NCBI GenBank assembly: GCA_039026595.1
Contig: JBCCMA010000002.1
Span: 27,813-91,812 of the forward strand
Direction of reading: 5' to 3'
Origin: JBCCMA01 sp039026595
Lineage (GTDB): Bacteria; Pseudomonadota; Gammaproteobacteria; Steroidobacterales; JBCCMA01
Length of the DNA: 64,000 nucleotides
Positions 17,269-24,571 of the stretch are shown piece after piece. Every line of letters begins with the position of its first letter. The first letter of the stretch is position 1. The translations under genes and the position numbers were made by a program. Under the pieces are notes generated by a model, which searched no databases, had not been told where the DNA came from, and saw only the letters and a list, made by a program, of their open reading frames with translations.

Positions 17269-19320
17269 TTAAGCCGCTTTCGACACGCGCACCGAGGGAC
17301 TCAGTGACGGCGGGTCGAGAATGAGCGCGACGCTTCCGTCGCTCATGATGGTGGCACCCGAGATACCGGGTACGGATCGATAGTTATCCTCGAGGGCCTT
17401 GATCACGACCTGCTGCTGGCCTCGCACCTCGTCGATGAGCAGGCCAAACCGTTTGCCGTGAACATCAACGATCATCGCGAGCTTTCCAGCCGACTCTTCG
17501 CCCATCCGGAATCGCTCGTTTAAGTCGATCAGAGGCACGTACTCGCCGCGGAACCAGCACACGTCGTCACAGCCCGGAATAGCCGCGGCCTCACTGCTGC
17601 TCACTTCCACAGTCTCAACAATGCTAAGGAGCGGCATGACCAGAGTCTGACGACCCACGCGAACCAGTTGGCCGTCGAGGATGGCCAGCGTGAGCGGAAG
17701 AGCGATGGTGATACAGGTGCCTTGTCCCGGTTGCGACGTAATGTCCACACGCCCACCGAGATCGACGATATTGCGTCGCACGACATCCATACCAACGCCA
17801 CGACCCGATACGTCGCTCACCGTTTCCGCCGTGGAAAACCCTGGTCGGAAAATGAGCCGATCAATCTGCTCGTCGGTCAGCTCTTCGTCAGAGTCGACCA
17901 CGCCGCGCTCTTGAGCGATGGACAGAACGCGCGGCCGGTTGATCCCTGCGCCGTCATCCTTGATCTCAATGATCACAGAGCCGCTCTGATGGTAAGCGTT
18001 CAGCATCAACGTACCGGTTTCGGGCTTGCCCGCCGCCGCGCGCTTTTCGGGCGTCTCAAGGCCGTGGTCCAGCGCGTTGCGCACAAGATGAATCAGAGGA
18101 TCCATCATGCGCTCCAGTACGGTCTTGTCTATTTCGGTATGCCCGCCCTCAACGACCAGCTCGACTTTTTTCTCGAGTTTTCGGGATAGATCCCGTACCA
18201 GTCGCGGCAGCCGGCTGAAGCCGGATGCAAGGGGAAGCATGCGAACTCGCATGACGCTGTCCTGCAATTCCCTGGTGTTCCGCTCGAGTTCGTCCAGACG
18301 ATCGCGCAACGCCTCAACATCGATACGGTCCTCGTCGCTGCCGATTCGATTCAGCATGGACTGGTTGATGACAAGCTCACCCACAAGGTTGATCAACTGA
18401 TCGATCTTGTCGGTAGCGATCCGCATGGTGGTGCCCTCGCCACCGCCGGAAGCACGTTTTTTCGCAACCGGAGCAGGGTTTTCGGACGGGTCTTTGTTGT
18501 CGGCCGGCGCTTTGACCGAATCGGCGGACGGCGTGCGTATTGCCGCTGGTGCGGTTTGCTCTTCAGGTGCGGTGGCATCGGATGACGACGTTTCCACCTG
18601 TGTTATCTCGACATCGCAGTCGAACTCAACCCACTCGAAAATTTCGGCGATGGCGTCCCGATCAACGTCTGCGGTGACCACGGCATTCCAGCCCACATAA
18701 CAGGTGCGCGGATCGTAGTCTGGCCATCCTGGCACGTCGGAGAAATCAGGCTCGACCGAGACAGGCCCGAGCCGCAGCAGTTCGCGAATCAGAAGCAGCG
18801 GGTCGTTGCCGCGGGTCATCAGTTCGGGTTTTGGCTTGAACGTGACCGACCATTGACCCGATCCGCCGGACGCTTGTATGTCGGAAGATCCGGAAGCGAC
18901 TACGGCAGCATCAGCACCACCTCCGTCGGCATCACCGCCATTTTCGACGGACGCGGACAGCTTCTTCTGCATGTCCTCGCGCAGGTCATGGTCTGACTCC
19001 GGATCAGCGTCGAGCATGTCGCGCACGATGTCGACCGATTGCAGAAGCAACTCAACATCGGGCTCGTTCACTTCGCGATTTCCGGAACGCATCTCATCGA
19101 GAAGCGTTTCCATGTAGTGCGTCAACTCGGAAAGCGGTACGAAACCGAACGTCGCGCCGCCGCCTTTGATTGAATGCGCCGCTCGGAAAATTTCGTTCAG
19201 CTTATCCGGATCAACGTCATCGCCGCCGAGCGCCAGCAGCCCAGCCTCCAGAACGTCAACGTTTTCGCGACACTCCTCAAGAAACATGTCCCTGAGTTCG
19301 CTTAGATCAAGATCGTCCAT
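17269..19320 (-). CDS. cheA: Chemotaxis histidine kinase CheA
   Basis: A 683-residue kinase. The Hpt domain carries the phosphoacceptor His49 in RAAHSIKGGG. A middle segment of about 150 residues contains an ACT-like or P2-like region of unclear fold (FKPKPELMTRGNDPLLLIRELLRLG). The dimerisation helices follow, then the HATPase domain with HLVRNALDHGLE (N box), DDGAGI and GRGVGMDVV, and the CheW-like regulatory domain at the C-terminus. It phosphorylates CheY and CheB in response to receptor state. Confidence 0.96.
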   Translation of the reverse strand: MDDLDLSELRDMFLEECRENVDVLEAGLLALGGDDVDPDKLNEIFRAAHSIKGGGATFGFVPLSELTHYMETLLDEMRSGNREVNEPDVELLLQSVDIVRDMLDADPESDHDLREDMQKKLSASVENGGDADGGGADAAVVASGSSDIQASGGSGQWSVTFKPKPELMTRGNDPLLLIRELLRLGPVSVEPDFSDVPGWPDYDPRTCYVGWNAVVTADVDRDAIAEIFEWVEFDCDVEITQVETSSSDATAPEEQTAPAAIRTPSADSVKAPADNKDPSENPAPVAKKRASGGGEGTTMRIATDKIDQLINLVGELVINQSMLNRIGSDEDRIDVEALRDRLDELERNTRELQDSVMRVRMLPLASGFSRLPRLVRDLSRKLEKKVELVVEGGHTEIDKTVLERMMDPLIHLVRNALDHGLETPEKRAAAGKPETGTLMLNAYHQSGSVIIEIKDDGAGINRPRVLSIAQERGVVDSDEELTDEQIDRLIFRPGFSTAETVSDVSGRGVGMDVVRRNIVDLGGRVDITSQPGQGTCITIALPLTLAILDGQLVRVGRQTLVMPLLSIVETVEVSSSEAAAIPGCDDVCWFRGEYVPLIDLNERFRMGEESAGKLAMIVDVHGKRFGLLIDEVRGQQQVVIKALEDNYRSVPGISGATIMSDGSVALILDPPSLSPSVRVSKAA

Positions 19321-19407
19321 GTTGATCCTTTTCTGCTCGCCGCCCCTCGGACATCAACCCTGCGACAAGCTCCATTGGTCTTAAGTGGTGCGTATCGGGC
19401 GGAACGC

Positions 19408-19866
19408 CTACTGCACGGTGAAGCTGAGCTTGCCGCCGGCGTATTTGCCGCCGTTCAGCGTAAAGGTCACGGTCTTGGTGTCGCCGCCCATCTCCTCGGC
19501 GCTCGCCGCCTCAACCACCTCGACCAGTTTCAGGTGGTCGCTGTTGTCGTCCATGAACAGGCTTGAAAACATGTTCATGACTTCATAGAGATTCTGTCGG
19601 GCCATGTCGGTCAGATCGCCCGACTTGGCCATATCACTGGCCGTATTGGGCGGGATCATGGACAACGCGCAGCCAACGGATGCGGCAAGCTCAAAGTCGC
19701 ATGCGCACTGCGCGACAACGGCCCCGGCCGCGTCCTGGAACACGCCAACGTGGCTGGCCTTGATGTCCTCGGGCGCTTCATGCTGCTCGGACTCGGCATC
19801 TTCATCGATGATCATGGCGACCATGGCGTTCAACGACGATTCGTTGGGTAGACGGTAATTCGGCAT
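19408..19866 (-). CDS. CheX-like chemotaxis phosphatase candidate
   Basis: A 152-residue protein lying between cheY and cheA. It carries the helix DMARQNLYEVMNMFSSLF with the ExxN pair (Glu95, Asn98) that marks the active site of CheC/CheX/FliY CheY-P phosphatases. The single ExxN site and lack of extra domains fit CheX better than CheC. Its location suggests it dephosphorylates the CheY encoded just upstream; no cheZ is visible in the window. The family call rests on the motif and context, as overall similarity is low. Confidence 0.7.
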   Translation of the reverse strand: MPNYRLPNESSLNAMVAMIIDEDAESEQHEAPEDIKASHVGVFQDAAGAVVAQCACDFELAASVGCALSMIPPNTASDMAKSGDLTDMARQNLYEVMNMFSSLFMDDNSDHLKLVEVVEAASAEEMGGDTKTVTFTLNGGKYAGGKLSFTVQ

Positions 19867-19869
19867 GAT

Positions 19870-20232
19870 CTACCCCAGCACCGGACGAAGAGCCTTCTCG
19901 AACGACTCCGCAGTAAACGGCTTGGCGATCAGAAACTGTGCACCGGCTTCGCGTGCGCGGCTTCGCATCTCGGCCGTCGATTCCGTCGTGACAAAGCCGA
20001 ACTTCGTCGTGCTGCCCTGCTCACGGAGCGCAGTCAGGAACTCGATTCCATTCATGTTGGGCATGTTCCAATCGCACAAAATAAGGCCGGGATTGACGTC
20101 ATCCACCTTTTCCAGTGCCTGCTGCCCGTCCTCAGCCTCCGTAATTTTGAGCCCGGTGAAGCCGGCCTGGCGCAGCGTGCGCTTCACGATCATCCGCATT
20201 GCGGAGCTGTCGTCGACGATCATTACGTTCAT
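19870..20232 (-). CDS. cheY: Chemotaxis response regulator CheY
   Basis: A 120-residue stand-alone receiver domain. The acidic pocket is VDD at 6-8, the phosphorylated residue is Asp54 in ILCDWNMPNMNG, with Thr in FVTTES and the conserved Lys in IAKPF. Phosphorylated CheY binds the flagellar switch. It is the first gene after the sigma-28-like promoter and is followed three bases later by the CheX-like gene. Confidence 0.94.
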   Translation of the reverse strand: MNVMIVDDSSAMRMIVKRTLRQAGFTGLKITEAEDGQQALEKVDDVNPGLILCDWNMPNMNGIEFLTALREQGSTTKFGFVTTESTAEMRSRAREAGAQFLIAKPFTAESFEKALRPVLG

Positions 20233-20263
20233 GGGTGGGAGTCCTCATCAATGCCTCACAATA

Positions 20264-20290
20264 ATGTCGGCGGAACTCCGACGTTCTTGA
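20264..20290 (-). promoter_or_regulatory. Sigma-28 (FliA)-type promoter of the chemotaxis operon
   Basis: On the minus strand TCAA (20287-20290) is followed after exactly 15 bases by GCCGACAT (20264-20271). The E. coli FliA consensus is TAAA-N15-GCCGATAA, so 3 of 4 and 6 of 8 positions agree with correct spacing. It ends 31 bases before the cheY start. This would tie chemotaxis expression to flagellar assembly. Confidence 0.68.
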
Positions 20291-20349
20291 GTTAACGAAC
20301 ACAATGAGTAAGAAAGTGAGCACCGGTTGGCACTCGCGGCTTATGTGAA

Positions 20350-20387
20350 GCCGATACATACGTTGACAGCCGATAAGCGTTGGCAGA
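20350..20387 (+). repeat. Imperfect direct repeat in the hupE upstream region
   Basis: GCCGATA followed shortly by CGTTG-CA occurs twice, beginning at 20350 and 20369, about 19 bases apart (two helical turns). The copies lie between the divergent cheY and hupE genes, and a TTGACA hexamer (20363-20368) falls inside. It may be an operator pair for hupE; this is only a pattern. Confidence 0.35.
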
Positions 20388-20417
20388 CAGTCCGGCCCAC
20401 AACCCCTCGAGCGTAAG

Positions 20418-21107
20418 ATGAACAGACTTCCGCACCGGTTTATGTTGCTTCTGATGGCGCCTGTTGCGGTCGCCGTGCCCGCGCTCGCCCACGATGTCAG
20501 CGCGACAGACGCCGCGCGCATCGTCGGCGCATCCGGGCCGCAGTTTGCGCTTTATGTCGAATTAGGCGCCAAGCACATGATCACCGGCCTCGATCACGTG
20601 CTGTTCCTGCTCGGAGTGATGTTCTACGCGGACCGCATGCGGACCGTGCTCACGCTGGCATCGCTCTTCGCCGCGGGCCATACCATTACCCTGCTCACAG
20701 GGGTGGTATGGGCCCTGGATGTGCACCCTTATCTCGTGGATGCCATCATCGGGCTGTCTGTGGCCTACAAGGGCTTCGATAATCTTGGTGGGTTCGAACG
20801 GATTTTGGGCCACCGACCCAGCGCGGGACTGGTGGTATTCGTATTTGGCCTGTTCCACGGACTCGGTCTGGCGACCAAGATTCAGGATGTGGGTCTGCCA
20901 GAGCAAGGACTCATCACCAACCTGATCGGGTTCAACGTGGGTGTTGAACTTGGCCAGATTGGGGCGCTCACGGGCATTCTGGTTGTGCTTGCATTGATCC
21001 GACGTGCCGGTCAGGCCGTCCGGCTTGGTCTGATTGTGAATACGGCGCTGATCACCGCCGGCGTGGCGCTTTTTATCGACCAGTTCGGTCGCTTCATGGG
21101 GTACTGA
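20418..21107 (+). CDS. hupE: HupE/UreJ family membrane protein
   Basis: A 229-residue protein with a signal peptide (ending near ALAHDV) and about six membrane spans. Family motifs are present: GLDHVLFLLGV, FAAGHTITL, VDAIIGLSVAYKGF and FGLFHGLGLA, whose histidines and acidic residues are proposed metal ligands. HupE/UreJ proteins are thought to carry nickel or cobalt, but no hydrogenase or urease genes are in the window, so the substrate here may differ. A small membrane-anchored protein gene follows one base later. Confidence 0.88.
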   Translation: MNRLPHRFMLLLMAPVAVAVPALAHDVSATDAARIVGASGPQFALYVELGAKHMITGLDHVLFLLGVMFYADRMRTVLTLASLFAAGHTITLLTGVVWALDVHPYLVDAIIGLSVAYKGFDNLGGFERILGHRPSAGLVVFVFGLFHGLGLATKIQDVGLPEQGLITNLIGFNVGVELGQIGALTGILVVLALIRRAGQAVRLGLIVNTALITAGVALFIDQFGRFMGY

Positions 21108-21108
21108 A

Positions 21109-21717
21109 ATGACCATGCCATTACCGCGGCTGAGTAACGCAACCCTTCTGTTCGCGACCTTGAGCGCGATCACTCTCGGCGTGCTGATCGGATCGGCCGT
21201 CATTAAAAAGCGCAACGACTTCAAGCCCGCCGAGCGCGGCCGCCTGGTCGACGTGCCGGTCGGTACAACGATGCCGGATCAACTCCTGACATTTCGGCTC
21301 TTTGATGGAGCCACGGCCGCCCCAAATCAGGACGGCGACGGTAATCCTCTGCCGTCGGCTGCTGGAGAGAACATCGTTCGCGCGACCGCGCCGCTGAAAC
21401 AGGACGTGGTCACGATAGACGTACCCGCGCGCGGGCAACTCGAATACAAAGCGATCATGCAGCGGGGCGCTTCGCTGGTGTATCACTGGCGCGCTGACGG
21501 CCCGATCTATTTCGATTTCCACGCGCATACCGACGACAACACAAGCGGTTTCTATACGCGCTATGCGAACGGCGAGAGTATCGCCGATGGCGGCAGCATC
21601 GTGGCCGCTTACGCGGGACAGCACGGCTGGTACTTCGAGAACGCAGGTCGCTCGGGCGTGACGGTTACGCTGACCGTAGCCGGCTTCTACGATGAACTGA
21701 TTCCCGTTGAACTGTAG
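21109..21717 (+). CDS. Membrane-anchored periplasmic protein partnered with HupE
   Basis: A 202-residue protein with one N-terminal membrane span (about 10-30) and a periplasmic domain. Visible elements are a VITIDVPARGQLEYKAIM-like stretch, IYFDFHAHTDD and a terminal beta-rich part ending VTLTVAGFYDELIP. It begins one base after the hupE stop. I do not recognise a named domain; proteins of this kind are found next to HupE/UreJ genes. The FDFHAHTDD motif could bind metal, which would fit a role with HupE, but that is inference. Confidence 0.7.
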   Translation: MTMPLPRLSNATLLFATLSAITLGVLIGSAVIKKRNDFKPAERGRLVDVPVGTTMPDQLLTFRLFDGATAAPNQDGDGNPLPSAAGENIVRATAPLKQDVVTIDVPARGQLEYKAIMQRGASLVYHWRADGPIYFDFHAHTDDNTSGFYTRYANGESIADGGSIVAAYAGQHGWYFENAGRSGVTVTLTVAGFYDELIPVEL

Positions 21718-21735
21718 GGGGCCATCGTCTGAGTC

Positions 21736-22524
21736 CTAGTTGTCTCCAAACAAATCGCCCAGCCCGCCCAGAACTGACCCTTCGCCTTTGGAGCCCGAAT
21801 AACGCGCCGCCTGCAGCACCCGCCCGGCAAGCCGCGAAAACGGCAAGCTCTGCAGATACACCGTACCCGTGCCACGCAGCGTAGCGAGGAACAATCCTTC
21901 TCCACCAAACACCATGGATTTCAGGGACCCGGCGCGCTCAATATCGTAATCAATGCCCGGTGTGAACGCGGCCAGACAGCCCGTGTCGACCCGCAGCGTT
22001 TCACCGCGTAATTCGCGTTTGATCACCGTACCGCCGATGTGAACAAACGCCATACCGTCGCCCTGAAGACGCTGCAAAATAAATCCCTCGCCACCAAAGA
22101 ACCCAGTGCCGAGCTTGCGCTGCAAGGCAATGCCGACGCTGGTGCCGTACGCGGCGCACAGGAAGGCGTCTTTCTGGCAGATGAGCTCGCCGCCCATTTT
22201 TGCCATATCGATGGCCATGATCTTGCCGGGGTAGGGCGCGGCAAACGCCACCCGCTTCTTCCCGTGACCGGAGTTGGTGAAGTGGGTCATGAAAATTGAC
22301 TCACCGGTCAGGACACGCTTGCCCACGTTAAGCAACGAATCCATCAGTCCACCGCTGGGCTTGGATCCGTCGCCCATCTTGGCCTCGAACGTGATGCCCT
22401 CTTCCATGTAATTCATGGCGCCGGCTTCGGCGACCACCACTTCGCCCGGATCGAGTTCAACCTCAACCACCTGCAGGTCATCACCAAAAATCTCGTAGTC
22501 CACTTCGTGACACTGCATGGCCAC
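21736..22524 (-). CDS. AIM24 / TIGR00266 family protein
   Basis: A 262-residue cytoplasmic protein made of glycine-rich beta strands. Motifs typical of TIGR00266 are EVELDPGEVVVAEAGAMNYM, FMTHFTNSGHGKKRVAFAAPYPGKI, FLCAAYGTSVGIALQRKLGTGFFGGEGFILQRLQGDG and GGEGLFLATLRGTG. The fold is a pseudo-trimeric beta barrel; in yeast the mitochondrial member AIM24 supports inner-membrane organisation, but bacterial function is unknown. Convergent with the HupE partner gene and divergent from the GNAT gene. Confidence 0.9.
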   Translation of the reverse strand: MAMQCHEVDYEIFGDDLQVVEVELDPGEVVVAEAGAMNYMEEGITFEAKMGDGSKPSGGLMDSLLNVGKRVLTGESIFMTHFTNSGHGKKRVAFAAPYPGKIMAIDMAKMGGELICQKDAFLCAAYGTSVGIALQRKLGTGFFGGEGFILQRLQGDGMAFVHIGGTVIKRELRGETLRVDTGCLAAFTPGIDYDIERAGSLKSMVFGGEGLFLATLRGTGTVYLQSLPFSRLAGRVLQAARYSGSKGEGSVLGGLGDLFGDN

Positions 22525-22594
22525 TCCTTAGCTGTCGGGGGAACGTGAGCTTACAAAAGGCCTCGCACGCCGACCAGCCCATGGGTCGCTGCGT

Positions 22595-22600
22595 TACACT
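22595..22600 (+). promoter_or_regulatory. Possible -10 box for a leaderless GNAT transcript
   Basis: TACACT ends seven bases before the GTG chosen as the start of the acetyltransferase gene at 22608, with no Shine-Dalgarno sequence between. This fits a leaderless transcript, and it also argues against the upstream start codons. Confidence 0.4.
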
Positions 22601-22607
22601 CTGGCAC

Positions 22608-23153
22608 GTGAACAAAACGAGCCCATCCGTTGCCATACGCAAAGCGGTCGGCGGTGACGCCGAGGCGCTCAGTGCCCTCGCAATTCGCACTTTTACGGAC
22701 GCATTTGGCGCGAGCAACAATCCGGCCGACGTCGCACTGTACCTCGATACACACTATCGCGTGGAGGCCATCGCGCGGGATTTGGCGGACGTGAGTATCG
22801 TTACGCTGCTGGCGGGCGATGCTCCGTTCGCCGGGTTTGCGCAGCTCAAGCCGAGCGACGCCGGCGGTTTTGATGCCGCAGGTTTTGGCGTGCAGCGTCC
22901 CGCCAAGCTGTCCCGCCTGTATGTTGACGAGCCGTGGCATGGGCGCGGTGTCGCGCCGCAACTGCTTGGCGCGCTTGAGGACGCCGCGCGCGCATCAGAG
23001 TGCGACGCGATGTGGCTGACGGTGTGGGAACACAACGCGCGCGCGATTGCGTTCTATAGCAAATGCGGTTTCAAGGTGTGCGGTAAAACCGACTTTCTTC
23101 TCGGGACCGATCCGCAGCGCGATTTTGTGATGGCGATACGTCTTGCGACCTGA
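22608..23153 (+). CDS. GNAT family N-acetyltransferase
   Basis: About 181 residues with the acetyl-CoA binding core: KLSRLYVDEPWHGRGVAPQLLGAL (the R/QxxGxG/A pyrophosphate loop) and LTVWEHNARAIAFYSKCGFKVCGKTDFLLG. It transfers an acetyl group to an unknown amine. I chose GTG 22608 because it follows a good -10 box; earlier starts at 22545 and 22581 would add residues without family similarity. The gene ends two bases before the convergent DUF2959 gene. Confidence 0.87.
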   Translation: MNKTSPSVAIRKAVGGDAEALSALAIRTFTDAFGASNNPADVALYLDTHYRVEAIARDLADVSIVTLLAGDAPFAGFAQLKPSDAGGFDAAGFGVQRPAKLSRLYVDEPWHGRGVAPQLLGALEDAARASECDAMWLTVWEHNARAIAFYSKCGFKVCGKTDFLLGTDPQRDFVMAIRLAT

Positions 23154-23155
23154 CC

Positions 23156-23851
23156 TCAGCCGCGCATGTTCTCTATGAACGCATTTGCTTCATCGATAGC
23201 CGCTTGCATGTCCCGGATCAGTGCATTGACGTCGGCATCAATGGCACTGGCCTGACCGCGCAACGCGCTGAGCGCCTGCGCGTTAAGGCTGTGCTTTAGG
23301 AACAGTCGATTGTCCTGCAGCACCGACATGACCGGGTCGACGCGATCCCGAGCGGCCTGCATGCGCTGACGCATCGCGGCGTACTGGCGCCGCGCTGCGG
23401 CCAGCTTTCCGGCCTGGTCCTGACGCAGCGAATCGCTTGAATAAAGCGCAAGCTCTTCCTGCCATTCATCAAACAGATCGCCGCTGACGCGGTCAATCGA
23501 CTCAAGCCGATCGTCCAGATCGTCTCGCGCGTCCTCCGATCGGTCCACCGCCTTGTCCAGCGCCTTGTAGCGTTTTTCAAGCTCGCCGCCGTCGTGCCCG
23601 ATCAACTCGCTCAATGCCTCGTACGCGCTGATGAGCTCCTCCCGTGTCTCGTCCTGGGCATCGCGCGCGTCTTCAACGCGGTCCACAAGAATGTCCCGTT
23701 TCTCGATCCCGATCTTCTCCAGCGCGGAGTACTGCACGGTGGCACACGCCCCAAGCGAAAGCGCTGCGCACGCAATCAAAAGACGACATAAGACGGTTTG
23801 CAGGCGGGAATAGGCTTGACCATACTCAGCCCGAGTGTTGTTGTTGTGCAT
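23156..23851 (-). CDS. DUF2959 family lipoprotein
   Basis: About 231 residues. A signal sequence with lipobox LSLGAC predicts a lipid-anchored envelope protein. The rest is long alpha-helical and rich in charged residues, with the family signature LVDRVEDARDAQ near residue 55 and several heptad-like stretches suggesting coiled coil. The ATG at 23851 shares the bases CATG with a start codon of the divergent paralogue. Function of DUF2959 is not known. Confidence 0.82.
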   Translation of the reverse strand: MHNNNTRAEYGQAYSRLQTVLCRLLIACAALSLGACATVQYSALEKIGIEKRDILVDRVEDARDAQDETREELISAYEALSELIGHDGGELEKRYKALDKAVDRSEDARDDLDDRLESIDRVSGDLFDEWQEELALYSSDSLRQDQAGKLAAARRQYAAMRQRMQAARDRVDPVMSVLQDNRLFLKHSLNAQALSALRGQASAIDADVNALIRDMQAAIDEANAFIENMRG

Positions 23852-23894
23852 GTCGGGAGTGCTCGTGTCCGCGTTGTTCCGCCAAATCTTACCT

Positions 23895-24566
23895 ATGCTC
23901 CCCGGGCTGCTCAAAAAAAAGCGCTCGTGGGCCGCGATTGCTTCTCTGGTTCTGGCCGTTGGCACGGCGCAGGGGGTCATTAGTAGCGACCTCGACCGGT
24001 TCTGGAAAGCGCCTCGGGACGTACTGGTTGATCGCGTGGAAGATGCGCGCGATGCACAGCAGGACGCCGCGGCGGAATTCAAGGATGCGCTTACCGAGTT
24101 CAAGGCCGTGGTGGGCATGCCGGAATCCGAACTCGAGCGGCAACATAGTCGCCTGAACAAGGCGTTTGAGCGTTCGGAGCAGGCCGCCGAACAAATCAGC
24201 AGCCGGATCGATCGCGTCGTGAAAGCAAGCAACCGATTGCTTGAGGAATGGCGCGATGAACTCGCGCAATACAACGACGCAAGCCTGAAGCGGCTGGCCG
24301 AGAGCCAGTTCGACCAGACACGCGAGCAGGCCACGCACCTGATCGCCACGATGCGCGAGAGTGAAGCCCGGATGCAGCCGGTCCTCGACACCTTCCGCGA
24401 CCAGGTCCTGTATCTCAAACACAATCTCAACTTGTCCGCGATCGCGTCGCTCGAAGGCGAGGCCGTGGTCATTGAGGGCAATGTGGATGCGCTGATCGAC
24501 GATATGAACCGATCCATCGCCGAGGCCGACGCGTTTCTGAGCCAGATGCTCGACAGCCGCGGCTGA
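23895..24566 (+). CDS. DUF2959 family protein, divergent paralogue
   Basis: About 223 residues from the ATG at 23895; starts at 23850 or 23835 are also possible and would overlap the other gene. An N-terminal hydrophobic segment (WAAIASLVLAVGTA) serves as signal peptide or anchor, without a lipobox. The signature LVDRVEDARDAQ is identical to that of the neighbouring protein, followed by the same helical pattern and the LKHNLN motif. This is an inverted duplication of one family, one copy lipidated and one not. Function unknown. Confidence 0.82.
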   Translation: MLPGLLKKKRSWAAIASLVLAVGTAQGVISSDLDRFWKAPRDVLVDRVEDARDAQQDAAAEFKDALTEFKAVVGMPESELERQHSRLNKAFERSEQAAEQISSRIDRVVKASNRLLEEWRDELAQYNDASLKRLAESQFDQTREQATHLIATMRESEARMQPVLDTFRDQVLYLKHNLNLSAIASLEGEAVVIEGNVDALIDDMNRSIAEADAFLSQMLDSRG

Positions 24567-24571
24567 TCAGC

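Noticed and set aside
20369..20376. GCCGATAA, a perfect sigma-28 -10 match, on the plus strand before hupE
   Set aside because: No TAAA/TCAA-like box at the required distance (20350-20353 reads GCCG); the copy before cheY on the minus strand is better.
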